From contig URUY01000014.1 of NCBI GenBank assembly GCA_900551115.1, positions 28,488 to 92,487 of the forward strand: DNA of 64,000 nucleotides, read 5' to 3'. The stretch's first letter is position 1, and each line of letters opens with the position of its first letter. Shown here one piece after another: positions 46,282-55,181 of the stretch. The DNA comes from an uncultured Lachnospiraceae bacterium. Lineage in GTDB: Bacteria; Bacillota; Clostridia; Lachnospirales; Lachnospiraceae. The notes below the pieces were generated by a model. That model searched no databases, was not told where the DNA came from, and saw nothing but the letters and a program-made list of their open reading frames with translations. The position numbers were made by a program, and so were the translations under genes.

Positions 46282-48372
46282 TTACTGCTGTGCAACGTCC
46301 TTCATGGAGAAGCTGATTCTGCCCATCTTATCCTTGCCAAGGCATACTACTGTAACTACATCCCCTAACGTCAGAACATCCTCTACATGATTGATACGCT
46401 CTTTGGAAATCTTTGAAATGTGTACCATACCTTCTTTACCGGGTGCGAACTCAAGGAATGCACCAAACTCTTTGATGCTTACAACCTTACCCTTGAAAAC
46501 CTGCCCTTCTGCAAATTCGGTTACGATGATTTTAATCATCTCTACAGCCTTATCCATCATTTCCTTGTCAGTGCCGCATACGGATACCTTACCGTCATCC
46601 GTAATATCAATCTTAACGCCTGTACGGGCAATAATCTCATTGATGGTCTTACCTCTCTGTCCAACAACATCACCGATTTTTTCAGGGTCAATCTGCAGGG
46701 AGATAATCTTGGGAGCGTAAGGTCCCACCTCTGCTCTGGGTGCTGCAATAGCAGGCTTCATGCAGGTATCCATGATGAACAGTCTTGCTTCGCGGCATCT
46801 TGCAATAGCGCCTTCTACAATAGGTCTTGTCAGACCGTGAATCTTGATATCCATCTGGATGGCAGTAATACCCTCTGTCGTACCGGTTACCTTGAAATCC
46901 ATATCGCCAAAGAAATCTTCCAGTCCCTGAATATCCGTCAGAAGTACAAAATCATCATCTGTATCACCGGTTACCAGACCACAGGAAATACCTGCTACCA
47001 TCTTCTTGATGGGCACACCTGCTGCCATCAGGGACATACAGGATGCACAGGTAGATGCCATTGACGTAGAACCGTTGGATTCAAAGGTTTCGGATACCGT
47101 ACGGATTGCATACGGGAATTCTTCCTCAGAAGGAAGTACCGGAATAAGTGCCCTTTCAGCCAGTGCGCCATGTCCGATTTCCCTGCGTCCCGGTCCTCTG
47201 GAAACCTTTGTCTCGCCTACGGAATAGGAAGGGAAATTGTAGTGGTGCATATATCTCTTGGAAGTCTCGTTTTCATCAAGTCCGTCTACTCTCTGTGCCT
47301 CGGATAAAGGTGCAAGAGTACATACGTTACAAATCTGTGTCTGTCCTCTGGTAAACATAGCGGAACCATGTACACGGGGAATCAGGTCTACTTCTGCAGC
47401 AAGCGGACGAATCTGTGTGATTTCACGGCCGTCCGGACGCTTGTGATCCTTTAAAATCATCTTGCGGACTGTCTTCTTTTCGTACTGGTAAACTGCTTCA
47501 CCCAACACTGCCAGCCACTCTTCGTTATCAGCAAAAGCTGCTTCCAGCTTTTCGGTAATCTCTTTGATATTGCCTTCTCTGGTCTGCTTGTCGTCAGTAA
47601 ATACGGCAACTTCCATTTCAGCAGGTGTTACGATTTCTTTCATTGCTTCAAACATCTCTGCAGGAATTGCACAGCTTGTATAGGTGTGCTTGGGCTTGCC
47701 AACCTCTGCTACAATCTTTTCTATGAATGCAATGATGGTCTGGTTGATTTCATGTGCCTTGTAGATAGCTTCCAGCATCTTTGCTTCGGGAATTTCATTG
47801 GCACCTGCTTCAATCATGATAACCTTTTCCTTGGTGGAAGCAACCGTCAGGTTTAAGTCTCCGACCTTCCACTGCTCCTGAGAAGGATTGACAACTAACT
47901 CTCCGTCAATCATACCCATCTGGGTCATAGCGCAGGGACCGTCAAAGGGAATATCAGAAATACAGGTTGAAACTGCTGCACCTAACATAGCCACCAGCTC
48001 AGGACGGCATGCAGGGTCAACGCTCATAACCATATTGTTTAATGTAACATCATTGCGGTAATCCTTGGGGAACAGGGGGCGCATGGGTCTGTCTATAACA
48101 CGGCTTGTCAGAACAGCATTTTCGCTTGCCTTACCCTCTCTCTTATTAAAGCCGCCGGGAATCTTGCCAACGGAATATAACTTTTCTTCGTATTCCACAC
48201 TTAAGGGGAAGAAATCGATGCCGTCTCTTGGCTTGTCAGATGCAGTTGCACAGGACAATACCGTAGTATCCCCGTAGTGCATGAAAGCACAGCCGTTAGC
48301 CTGCTTTCCGACTCTGCCGATATCAATACTTAAAGTACGTCCGGCAAGTTCCATTGAAAAAGTCTTGTACAT
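46282..48372 (-). CDS. pnp: Polynucleotide phosphorylase
   Basis: The 696-residue protein degrades RNA 3' to 5' by phosphorolysis. It has two RNase PH-like domains (about 10-230 and 305-550; RGQTQICNVCTLAPL, SNGSTSMASTCASCM), a KH domain (IGDVVGQRGKTINEII) and a C-terminal S1 domain (FKGKVVSIKEFGAFLEF). It lies downstream of rpsO, the usual order. The leader contains an attenuator-like hairpin next to the RBS. Confidence 0.96.
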   Translation of the reverse strand: MYKTFSMELAGRTLSIDIGRVGKQANGCAFMHYGDTTVLSCATASDKPRDGIDFFPLSVEYEEKLYSVGKIPGGFNKREGKASENAVLTSRVIDRPMRPLFPKDYRNDVTLNNMVMSVDPACRPELVAMLGAAVSTCISDIPFDGPCAMTQMGMIDGELVVNPSQEQWKVGDLNLTVASTKEKVIMIEAGANEIPEAKMLEAIYKAHEINQTIIAFIEKIVAEVGKPKHTYTSCAIPAEMFEAMKEIVTPAEMEVAVFTDDKQTREGNIKEITEKLEAAFADNEEWLAVLGEAVYQYEKKTVRKMILKDHKRPDGREITQIRPLAAEVDLIPRVHGSAMFTRGQTQICNVCTLAPLSEAQRVDGLDENETSKRYMHHYNFPSYSVGETKVSRGPGRREIGHGALAERALIPVLPSEEEFPYAIRTVSETFESNGSTSMASTCASCMSLMAAGVPIKKMVAGISCGLVTGDTDDDFVLLTDIQGLEDFFGDMDFKVTGTTEGITAIQMDIKIHGLTRPIVEGAIARCREARLFIMDTCMKPAIAAPRAEVGPYAPKIISLQIDPEKIGDVVGQRGKTINEIIARTGVKIDITDDGKVSVCGTDKEMMDKAVEMIKIIVTEFAEGQVFKGKVVSIKEFGAFLEFAPGKEGMVHISKISKERINHVEDVLTLGDVVTVVCLGKDKMGRISFSMKDVAQQ

Positions 48373-48543
48373 ATATGTCTCCTTATAAAAAATCCGTCAT
48401 TACGGATCGGTGCTTCAGGAAGCTTTCCGAAACTACTGAAAAACACACCTGCCAGATACTGCCGGTATTCTTTTCAGCGGTCTCGGGTTACTTTTGCCTG
48501 AAGAGTGAACGGGTTACCTGTTGAACAAAAGCTGTTCAACTGT
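48373..48543 (-). promoter_or_regulatory. Structured pnp leader with attenuator-like hairpin
   Basis: In transcript sense there is GTTGAACA/TTGTTCAAC, a long-range CTTCAGG/CCTGAAG pairing, an inner CTGAAAA/TTTTTCAG pairing, and finally ATCCGT-AATG-ACGGAT followed by TTTTTT, directly before the pnp RBS. The last hairpin is a short intrinsic terminator by sequence. In E. coli pnp is autoregulated through its leader; here the mechanism is unknown. Confidence 0.55.
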
Positions 48544-48580
48544 AAAAGCGGAGAGGCCGAAAAAATCGGACACACTCCGC
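48544..48580 (-). terminator. Terminator downstream of rpsO
   Basis: GCGGAG pairs with CTCCGC, with an inner CCGA/TCGG stem, followed by TTTT on the minus strand, 18 bases after the rpsO stop. Confidence 0.7.
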
Positions 48581-48597
48581 CTTCATGCTTGCTGATA

Positions 48598-48864
48598 CTA
48601 TTTTCTGATTCCCAGTTTTGCAATGATTGCACGATATCTTTCGATATCCTTTTCCTTTAAGTAGTTAAGCAGACCACGTCTCTGTCCAACCATCTTTAAC
48701 AGACCTCTGTTTGAATGATGATCCTTGGGATTGCTCTTCATATGCTCGGTCAGTTCTTTGATTCTCTCGGTCAGTACTGCAATCTGTACCTCAGGTGAGC
48801 CTGTGTCACCGGGGGTTCTTGCAAATTCATTGATAATAGCTGTTTTCTTGTCCTTAGAAATCAT
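48598..48864 (-). CDS. rpsO: 30S ribosomal protein S15
   Basis: The 88-residue protein has the S15 signature (RTPGDTGSPEVQIAVLTERI, HHSNRGLLKMVGQRRGLLNYL). It binds 16S rRNA at the central domain. RBS AAGGAGG precedes the ATG. Confidence 0.97.
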   Translation of the reverse strand: MISKDKKTAIINEFARTPGDTGSPEVQIAVLTERIKELTEHMKSNPKDHHSNRGLLKMVGQRRGLLNYLKEKDIERYRAIIAKLGIRK

Positions 48865-48884
48865 GATAATGTCCTCCTTATTTT

Positions 48885-48981
48885 AAATCGCCTGATACTA
48901 AGGTATGGTCGGAGTGTCCAACGCCTGAGTATCGGCTAAATCATACTTTGTAAGCATACCATAAAACGTACTGCTTGTAAA
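48885..48981 (-). promoter_or_regulatory. rpsO promoter and leader stem
   Basis: Minus-strand TTTACA (48981-48976), 17 bases, then TATGCT (48958-48953). Downstream, GATACT and AGTATC can pair to form a leader stem enclosing a GC-rich loop just before the RBS. S15 often represses its own mRNA through such a leader; this one is a candidate. Confidence 0.6.
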
Positions 48982-49042
48982 CATCTATTTTTAGTACTTC
49001 AACAGTATTGCAACCGTACTGCAACAGTGTATCACCGCTTTA

Positions 49043-50143
49043 TCAATCCTTCTGTGCATTAGCGGCATACTTTGCAGCCTGTGCTGCAATCAGCGCCTCA
49101 TCATCAAAGTAATTGATTTTCATAGCAGCCTTTACCTCGGACATGGTCTGCGCCGCTGTTTCCCTTGCCGTCTCGCTTCCCTTTTTCAGAATATCGTAAA
49201 TATCGGGAATCTGCTTTTCCAGCTCTTTTCTGCGGGCACGGATAGGCTCCAGTTCCTCCTGCATAATGGCATTTAAGAATTTCTTTACCTTAACGTCCCC
49301 GAGACCGCCTCTCTGATAATGCCCCTTTAACTCATCCAGATTTGCATAATCAGGCAGATATCTTCCGAAGTGTTCCTCCTTGCAGAAAGCATCCAAATAA
49401 GTAAATACGGTATTGCCTTCCAAAGAACCGGGGTCCGTAATCTTTAAATGGTTAGGGTCTGTAAACATGCTCATAATCTTGGTGCGCACTTCATCAGCCG
49501 AATCAGACAGATAAATGCAGTTTCCTAAGGATTTGCTCATTTTTGCTTTTCCGTCAATACCCGGCAGACGGCAGCAAACCTCATTTTTCGGAATTAATGC
49601 TTCCGGCTCCACCAGTGTTTCCCCATAAACCGAGTTGAATTTCCTCACTATTTCACGGCACTGCTCAATCATGGGAAGCTGGTCCTCGCCTACCGGAACC
49701 GTAGTTGCCTTAAACGCCGTTATATCTGCTGCCTGACTGATGGGATAGGTGAAAAAGCCTACCGGAATACTGGTTTCAAAATTCCTCATCTGAATCTCGC
49801 TCTTTACCGTAGGATTACGCTGCAGTCTGGAAACCGTAACCAGATTCATATAATAGAAGGAAAGCTCTGTCAGCTCCTGAATCTGTGACTGTATGAAAAG
49901 TGTTGATTTTGCCGGGTCCAGTCCACAGGACATATAATCCAGTGCAACTTCAATGATATTCTGCCTTACCTTTTCTGGATTGTCCGCATTGTCAGTAAGC
50001 GCCTGCGCATCCGCAATCATAATAAAAATCTTGTCGTACTCACCTGAATTCTGCAGTTCTACCCTGCCCCTTAAGGAACCCACATAATGCCCCACATGCA
50101 GTCTGCCCGTAGGACGGTCTCCTGTTAAAATAATCTTACTCAT
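49043..50143 (-). CDS. trpS: Tryptophanyl-tRNA synthetase
   Basis: The 366-residue class I synthetase has a Rossmann HIGH-like motif TGDRPTGRLHVGHYVGSL and the KMSKS motif (GKAKMSKSLGN, near residue 195). It charges tRNA-Trp. RBS GGAG precedes the ATG. Expression is controlled by the upstream Trp T-box. Confidence 0.96.
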   Translation of the reverse strand: MSKIILTGDRPTGRLHVGHYVGSLRGRVELQNSGEYDKIFIMIADAQALTDNADNPEKVRQNIIEVALDYMSCGLDPAKSTLFIQSQIQELTELSFYYMNLVTVSRLQRNPTVKSEIQMRNFETSIPVGFFTYPISQAADITAFKATTVPVGEDQLPMIEQCREIVRKFNSVYGETLVEPEALIPKNEVCCRLPGIDGKAKMSKSLGNCIYLSDSADEVRTKIMSMFTDPNHLKITDPGSLEGNTVFTYLDAFCKEEHFGRYLPDYANLDELKGHYQRGGLGDVKVKKFLNAIMQEELEPIRARRKELEKQIPDIYDILKKGSETARETAAQTMSEVKAAMKINYFDDEALIAAQAAKYAANAQKD

Positions 50144-50201
50144 ACTCTTAAATCTCCTTTTTGCTTACTATTTGAAAAATACAATGGTCTTTCCTATCAA
50201 C

Positions 50202-50412
50202 AAAAAAACTCTTATCCACACAGGATAAGAGTTCTCTTATTTGCCACCTTGTATCACATACCATCATATGCTTACCGGATAACGGCCGGATGCCGTCAAT
50301 GCCTACTTGCTTCGGATTGCCCTCATGAGCCCATTCAGCCTGCTTCCACCCCTGCATCCCACCATCCGCAGGTCTCTGTTGATTTTCCCAAGCTTACTAT
50401 TCTCAATCATCG
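50202..50412 (-). promoter_or_regulatory. Tryptophan T-box riboswitch
   Basis: In transcript sense the region begins GAGAATAGTAAG, a T-box stem I start. The specifier is TGG (Trp) in GAATGGGCTC at 50336-50327. The T-box bulge is AAGGTGGCA; its TGGC matches the GCCA end expected for tRNA-Trp. The terminator AACTCTTATCC/GGATAAGAGTT with seven Ts (50232-50202) follows. Uncharged tRNA-Trp should stabilise the antiterminator and turn on trpS. Confidence 0.93.
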
Positions 50413-50436
50413 GTTTCATAATCATATTTTAGAAAT

Positions 50437-50465
50437 AGTATAGCCTTTAATCAGTTTCCTGTCAA
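50437..50465 (-). promoter_or_regulatory. trpS promoter
   Basis: Minus-strand TTGACA (50465-50460), a 17-base spacer and TATACT (50442-50437). The -35 box overlaps the end of the pilin gene. Confidence 0.85.
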
Positions 50466-50927
50466 GAACTCTGTATAATCAGGATACAGTTCTAAAGACA
50501 GCGCACCTCCCGGTCTGTCGGTAAAATATATCTTCTGCACGGAACCGGTAGCCGGGTCAAAGTTTACTACCCAAAAATAATCTTCATTTGTTTCTGATAT
50601 GGGTACCCTGCCCAGTTCATCAAATACATATTCCGCAATATTTCGGGGCGGTTCATGCATTGTGGAATCCTTATTCCACATAATTGCTGACGAAGCAGGC
50701 AGTCCGCCTCCGCCGGTTCCCGGATCCAGTGTAATTGCAATCCGTTCAAAGGCATCCCTTATCTCACGGGCATTATGTACATCTGCGGTCCTCTTTGACT
50801 TTTCAACATATTTAAGATAGCTTGGCATCAAAATACCAATCAAAACAGCCATAATGGCAATCACGATTATTAATTCAAGCAGTGAAAAGCCATAATCATT
50901 CAATAAACCTTTTTCATTCTTACGCAT
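50451..50927 (-). CDS. Orphan type IV pilin-like protein
   Basis: The 158-residue prepilin has a short charged leader, the cleavage site G13|F14 with Glu at mature position 5 (GFSLLELIIVIAIMAVL), a long hydrophobic helix, and a small globular part with a Gly-rich stretch (TGGGGLP). No prepilin peptidase, ATPase or platform gene is nearby, so assembly genes must be elsewhere if it is used. I chose the ATG at 50927, since GAGGAGG lies just upstream; an earlier in-frame ATG lies within that RBS. Confidence 0.85.
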   Translation of the reverse strand: MRKNEKGLLNDYGFSLLELIIVIAIMAVLIGILMPSYLKYVEKSKRTADVHNAREIRDAFERIAITLDPGTGGGGLPASSAIMWNKDSTMHEPPRNIAEYVFDELGRVPISETNEDYFWVVNFDPATGSVQKIYFTDRPGGALSLELYPDYTEFLTGN

Positions 50928-51052
50928 CCTTATCCTCCTCATGCCCGCCGGCTGCCAGCCACAAAAAAAATGGGAATCTGCAAAAATATCTATATGTTTA
51001 TTATACCTGACAAAGCTCTCTGCTTCAATAGCTTTTTTCGTATTTTTTCGTA

Positions 51053-51595
51053 CTAATAATTCTCAGCCTTTACCTGGAAGTAGCTTTGGGGATGTGCGCA
51101 TACCGGGCATACCTCCGGTGCTTTTCTGCCTACACAGATATGTCCGCAGTTAGAACACTGCCAGATTACATCGCCGTCCTTTGAAAATACCAGACCGCCC
51201 TCTACATTGGCAAGCAGCTTCTTGTATCGCTCCTCATGTTCCTTTTCGATTGCCGCAACCCCTGCAAACAGCCTTGCAATTTCATCAAAGCCTTCTTCTT
51301 TTGCTTCCCTGGCAAAATCAGCATACATCTCGGTCCATTCATAATTTTCTCCCGCTGCCGCATCCTTCAGATTGTCTATCGTACTGCCAACGGCACCACC
51401 GTTTAAAAGCTTATACCAAAGCTTTGCATGCTCCTTTTCATTGTTTGCCGTTTCCTCAAAAATAGCGGCAATCTGTACATAACCGTCCTTTTTGGCCTTG
51501 CTGGCAAAATAAGTATATTTATTTCTTGCCTGTGACTCCCCTGCAAAAGCTGCAAGCAGGTTTGCTTCTGTTTTTGTTCCCTTTAATTCTTTCAT
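51053..51595 (-). CDS. Rubrerythrin
   Basis: The 180-residue protein has an N-terminal ferritin-like diiron domain (FAGESQARNKYTYFASKA, ETANNEKEHAKLWYK, AIEKEHEERYK) and a C-terminal rubredoxin domain with two Cys pairs (CSNCGH, CPVC). It reduces hydrogen peroxide in anaerobes. Start at 51595 with AGGAGG upstream. Confidence 0.95.
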   Translation of the reverse strand: MKELKGTKTEANLLAAFAGESQARNKYTYFASKAKKDGYVQIAAIFEETANNEKEHAKLWYKLLNGGAVGSTIDNLKDAAAGENYEWTEMYADFAREAKEEGFDEIARLFAGVAAIEKEHEERYKKLLANVEGGLVFSKDGDVIWQCSNCGHICVGRKAPEVCPVCAHPQSYFQVKAENY

Positions 51596-51777
51596 TGCGA
51601 ATCCTCCTTCTGATTGTCCGTTTTCCTTGTGTGGCGATACCCATATGTGACAATTATCCTGTATAGCATTTTCATGGGTATCTGTTTTCCTCAGTATCAA
51701 AATGCTTTTGTACCAAAATCGAACCATTTCCTATAAGGATTTTATTAATAGTAATGATTCCTATTTTTATAAATGTA

Positions 51778-53643
51778 TCATCTTTCCAGGCTTTTGTCAA
51801 CTGCCCTGCACAGTTTGTCATTCCACTTTTTTATCAGGGAACCGTCCATTTTTAATATCCGGCGGTCATAGGTATACAATCCGTTGATTTCCTCCTCTAC
51901 ATCGGAAAGCTGCGTATAAACCGTTGCACTGATACCGTTCCTTACCGCAGGCAGAATCGTTTCTTTTAAAAGCGCTGTATAACCTTTTTCCAAATCTTCT
52001 TTAGAAGAAAAGGTCTTGTAGCCGTATTCTTTTTCATGGCTGGTATGCCCGGGAATTTTTCTTGCATAGCCGCCAAATTCCGTCAGTGCCAGCGCACGTA
52101 CAGCCTCTCTTTTATATTTAAGCTTAAAGAAATAATAATGCAGGCTCTTTAAATCGCCGCCTCCCATATCAAACCAGCCGCTTGCCTGGTCTACGATAAT
52201 GCTCTTATCCATCTTCTTTACAAGCCCGGTAAGCCTGTTTGTTTCAAACTGCCCCCAGCCTTCGTTAAAGGGAACTATGCAAACTACACAGGGGTGGTTC
52301 TTTAAGCTGCCCACCATTTCCTCAAGCTCCTGCACATATTCCTCTCTTCCGGCTTTGTCCTGTCTGGACAGTAAAATCCGATGTCCATCCCCCGGTCTTA
52401 TGCCCAAAAGATTAAATAAGGTCGCCAAATAGGTCACATAAAGACTTTTATTTTTCCTGCCGCCGTTTACCATATCCTGCCATACCAGCATTCCCAGCCT
52501 GTCACAATGATAATACCATCTCTCCGGCTCCACCTTCACATGCTTGCGCAGCATATTAAAGCCCAGCTCCTTCATGGCTTTGATATCGTAAATCATGGCT
52601 TCTTCACCGGGCGGCGTATACATGCTCTCCGGCCAGTAGCCCTGGTCCAGCACCCCTACCTGCATGTAAGGTCTGTTATTTAAGAAAATCCGCCGGATTC
52701 CCTCGCTGTCCGTACCGATACTGCATTTCCGCATGGCAAAATAGCTTTCCACCCGGTCTAAAAGCTGCCCATTTTTATATAAAGCAAGCGTTACCTCGTA
52801 AAGATAAGGGCTTTCGGGACTCCAGCTTTTAAAATCCGGCAGGTCAATAAAAACGCATTTCCCTGCGGGAAGCGTTTTTTCTTCATATTCCCCGTTAGGG
52901 AAACTAAGCTTTAGCTGGTAAATTTCTTCGGTATTGTTTTGGCTTCCTGCTCCCAAAAGCCTGGTTTCCAGTTTGATTTTTCCGTCATCATAGCAGGCTT
53001 CCCAAATGACGCTTTCCAGATGTATGGCAGGAACTGCCTCCAGCCACACTGTCTGCCAGATACCACTGGTTGCCGTATAATACATACCGCCCGGGGTAAG
53101 CGTCTGCTTCCCCACACTATGATAAGAAGTGTCCGAAACATCCTGCACGCACACACTGATGGTGCAGCCTCCTTCGGCAAGTGCAGCCTCCCTGTCAAGC
53201 ACATCGGTAATATTCACGGTAAAGGGTAGATAGCCACCGCAGTGATTTCCGGCTTTTTTTCCGTTTATATAGACTTCACAGCTTTGGTCCACTGCTCCGA
53301 AATGAAGCAGAAGGCTTTTTCCCTTTGCAAATTCCTCCCGTACTGCATCTTTAAATTCTATTTTTCTTTCATACCACAAATACATGCCCGGTAAAAGCTG
53401 CTTCTCTACGCCGGACAAACGGGTTTCGGGAGAAAAAGGAACCAGAATTTCTCCGTTAAAAGAGGCCGGTGCTTTTTTCTCCTGTAAAAAAGCATACTTC
53501 CACAGACCGTTCAGACACTGCCATTCCTCACGCTGCATGCAGGGTCTCGGATACTCGCACATCACCGTATTTTTATCTTCTGCCTTTTCAATCTGCAATC
53601 CCCATTGTGTAATCAGCCGGGCTGCCTCTCTCTTTTTTTGCAA
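51778..53643 (-). CDS. GH2 family glycoside hydrolase
   Basis: The 621-residue protein has the GH2 order: an N-terminal jelly-roll sugar-binding domain (ECYP-like YPRPCMQREEWQCLNGLWKY, then LHFGAVDQSCEVYINGK), an Ig-like domain and a TIM barrel with the acid/base Glu in IVPFNEGWGQF and a probable nucleophile in LTEFGGY. GH2 enzymes include beta-galactosidase and beta-glucuronidase; which it is cannot be decided. No signal peptide. The start is a TTG at 53643 with GGAG 7 bases before it. A dispersed repeat element ends just upstream. Confidence 0.85.
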   Translation of the reverse strand: MQKKREAARLITQWGLQIEKAEDKNTVMCEYPRPCMQREEWQCLNGLWKYAFLQEKKAPASFNGEILVPFSPETRLSGVEKQLLPGMYLWYERKIEFKDAVREEFAKGKSLLLHFGAVDQSCEVYINGKKAGNHCGGYLPFTVNITDVLDREAALAEGGCTISVCVQDVSDTSYHSVGKQTLTPGGMYYTATSGIWQTVWLEAVPAIHLESVIWEACYDDGKIKLETRLLGAGSQNNTEEIYQLKLSFPNGEYEEKTLPAGKCVFIDLPDFKSWSPESPYLYEVTLALYKNGQLLDRVESYFAMRKCSIGTDSEGIRRIFLNNRPYMQVGVLDQGYWPESMYTPPGEEAMIYDIKAMKELGFNMLRKHVKVEPERWYYHCDRLGMLVWQDMVNGGRKNKSLYVTYLATLFNLLGIRPGDGHRILLSRQDKAGREEYVQELEEMVGSLKNHPCVVCIVPFNEGWGQFETNRLTGLVKKMDKSIIVDQASGWFDMGGGDLKSLHYYFFKLKYKREAVRALALTEFGGYARKIPGHTSHEKEYGYKTFSSKEDLEKGYTALLKETILPAVRNGISATVYTQLSDVEEEINGLYTYDRRILKMDGSLIKKWNDKLCRAVDKSLER

Positions 53644-53653
53644 TCTTATTCTC

Positions 53654-53774
53654 CATTTCTGAGCAACTTGTCACGAAGAGACGAATAGAAATCCGCACAG
53701 GATCTTTCTCTTCTGCCATCAAAGCTATTTGCTTTCGCTCAGAAACAAACAGCCGTGTGAAAAAGTCAGCGCAT
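53654..53774 (-). repeat. Dispersed 3'-end element, copy A
   Basis: About 121 bases lying 11 bases after the ApbE stop codon; about 75-80 percent identical to copy B at 59533-59650, with CTCAGAAACAAACAGCC shared exactly. In minus sense it contains GAGC/GCTT and a GAAGAGA/TCTCTTC hairpin. It has no ORF and ends just before the GH2 start codon. Confidence 0.75.
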
Positions 53775-53785
53775 ACAATTACCTA

Positions 53786-54955
53786 TCAGCTTTTATTATC
53801 TCCTGCTTCTTTAAAAACAGCCTGCATCCCATCGGTCATGGTAATATTTCCCTGCTCGTCTATAAACAAGGCTTCCGCGCCGTAGCTTTCCGCAAGCTCC
53901 ATGCCTTTTTCAGCCCCCATTACGAAACAAGCCGTGGAAAGGGCATCGCTTAAAAGACCGCTTTTGCACAAAATGGTCACACTGCAAACGCCGCTTTCTG
54001 CCGGATAACCGGTAGAAGGGTTAAGTATATGATGAAACCTTTTGCCGTCAACCTCCACATAGCGTTCATAATCGCCGGAGGTAGATACAAACCACTGTCC
54101 TTTCAAAGAAAGCGTGCCTGCAAGCGATGCCGTATCTCTGGGATTTACAATGCCCACCTGCCAGGGCGTGCCATCCGGCTTTTCCCCATAGGTCAGAATA
54201 CTGCCGCCTACGGAAATCACCGCTCCATAGACCTTTTCCTCCTCCAGATAAGCCGCAATCCTATCACAGGCGATACCTTTGCCGACTGCTCCCAAATCAA
54301 GACGCATTCCCTCCGGAAGGCTTATTCTGCCATCGTTTACTTCTATTTTATCATAGCCCGTATTGGCAAGCGCCTGACTGACTGCTTCTTCGTCAGGCAG
54401 GTCTGCTGTGCCGGGTTCTGTTATGCCGGGTTCTGCTGTGCCGGGTTCTGCTGTGCCGGCATCTTCTGCATCTGTTCCTGTCGGAGCAGCCATTTCCATG
54501 CCTGCACCTGCCGCCCAGGCATCTATGTTCCACAGGCTTGTCAATGCTCCCAGCGTGCAGTCAAAAGCACCGCCGCTTCTTTGAGAAACCTCCAAAAGAA
54601 TTGTTAAATCCTCTTTTAATTCATCGGAAAGTATGATTTCTTCGTTCGTACCTGCTGCCGCATTGATGCGTGCTATCTCAGATTCCGGGATTCTCCATGA
54701 CAGTTCTTCCTGCTCCAACTCCCTGATGATGCATTCCACTTCCTTCACCACATCATCCTCTTTGGTATAGACACTCTGACGGACTACTGTACCCATCGCA
54801 GTATTAACCGCCGTATACTTCATCACCTGTCCGCTGCAGCCGGCAAGTACAAATCCGCCTGCCAAAAGCCAGCAAAGAAAAGATTTTCCGGCAAAAAGCC
54901 TTTTCGTAACAAAGTGCCTGCAACATTCTAAAAAAAACTTTCCGTTTCTCTTCAT
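53786..54955 (-). CDS. FAD:protein FMN transferase (ApbE family lipoprotein)
   Basis: The roughly 389-residue protein attaches FMN to Thr or Ser of target proteins outside the cytoplasm. A lipoprotein signal ends LLAGGFVLAGC (lipid Cys40). ApbE motifs include RLDLGAVGKGIACDRI, SVGGSILTYG and the conserved FHHILNPSTGYPA. An insertion at about 155-190 is a five-residue tandem repeat (AEPGT-type). Divergent from a NusG-II gene and a Gx-transporter gene; ApbE, EetA and EetB occur together in flavin-based electron transfer loci. The dispersed element copy A follows its stop. Confidence 0.9.
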   Translation of the reverse strand: MKRNGKFFLECCRHFVTKRLFAGKSFLCWLLAGGFVLAGCSGQVMKYTAVNTAMGTVVRQSVYTKEDDVVKEVECIIRELEQEELSWRIPESEIARINAAAGTNEEIILSDELKEDLTILLEVSQRSGGAFDCTLGALTSLWNIDAWAAGAGMEMAAPTGTDAEDAGTAEPGTAEPGITEPGTADLPDEEAVSQALANTGYDKIEVNDGRISLPEGMRLDLGAVGKGIACDRIAAYLEEEKVYGAVISVGGSILTYGEKPDGTPWQVGIVNPRDTASLAGTLSLKGQWFVSTSGDYERYVEVDGKRFHHILNPSTGYPAESGVCSVTILCKSGLLSDALSTACFVMGAEKGMELAESYGAEALFIDEQGNITMTDGMQAVFKEAGDNKS

Positions 54956-55037
54956 TTCACCGATTCCTTTTGGTATACTAAAAAAAGATTGCATCAGCAC
55001 CTGCCAATCGTCATATCAGCTTGTCGATGCTATCTTG

Positions 55038-55066
55038 AGTATAGCAAAAAGACGATGCTATTACAA
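55038..55066 (-). promoter_or_regulatory. Promoter of the ApbE gene
   Basis: Minus-strand TTGTAA (55066-55061), 17 bases, TATACT (55043-55038). The opposite strand has a weaker TTGAGT/TATTAC candidate for the divergent gene. Confidence 0.6.
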
Positions 55067-55181
55067 TATACGATGACTGCGTATGATACAGCACAAAAAT
55101 AACCAGCGCGCAGAGGACAAATTGCTGTCTCTGCACTGACACTACGGCAGAAAAACACAGGGATTTAAGAAAGGGCGATAT

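Noticed and set aside
55020..55030. TTGTCGAT near the ApbE promoter as a Spo0A site
   Set aside because: It matches the Spo0A site only partly and stands alone; chance is enough to explain it.
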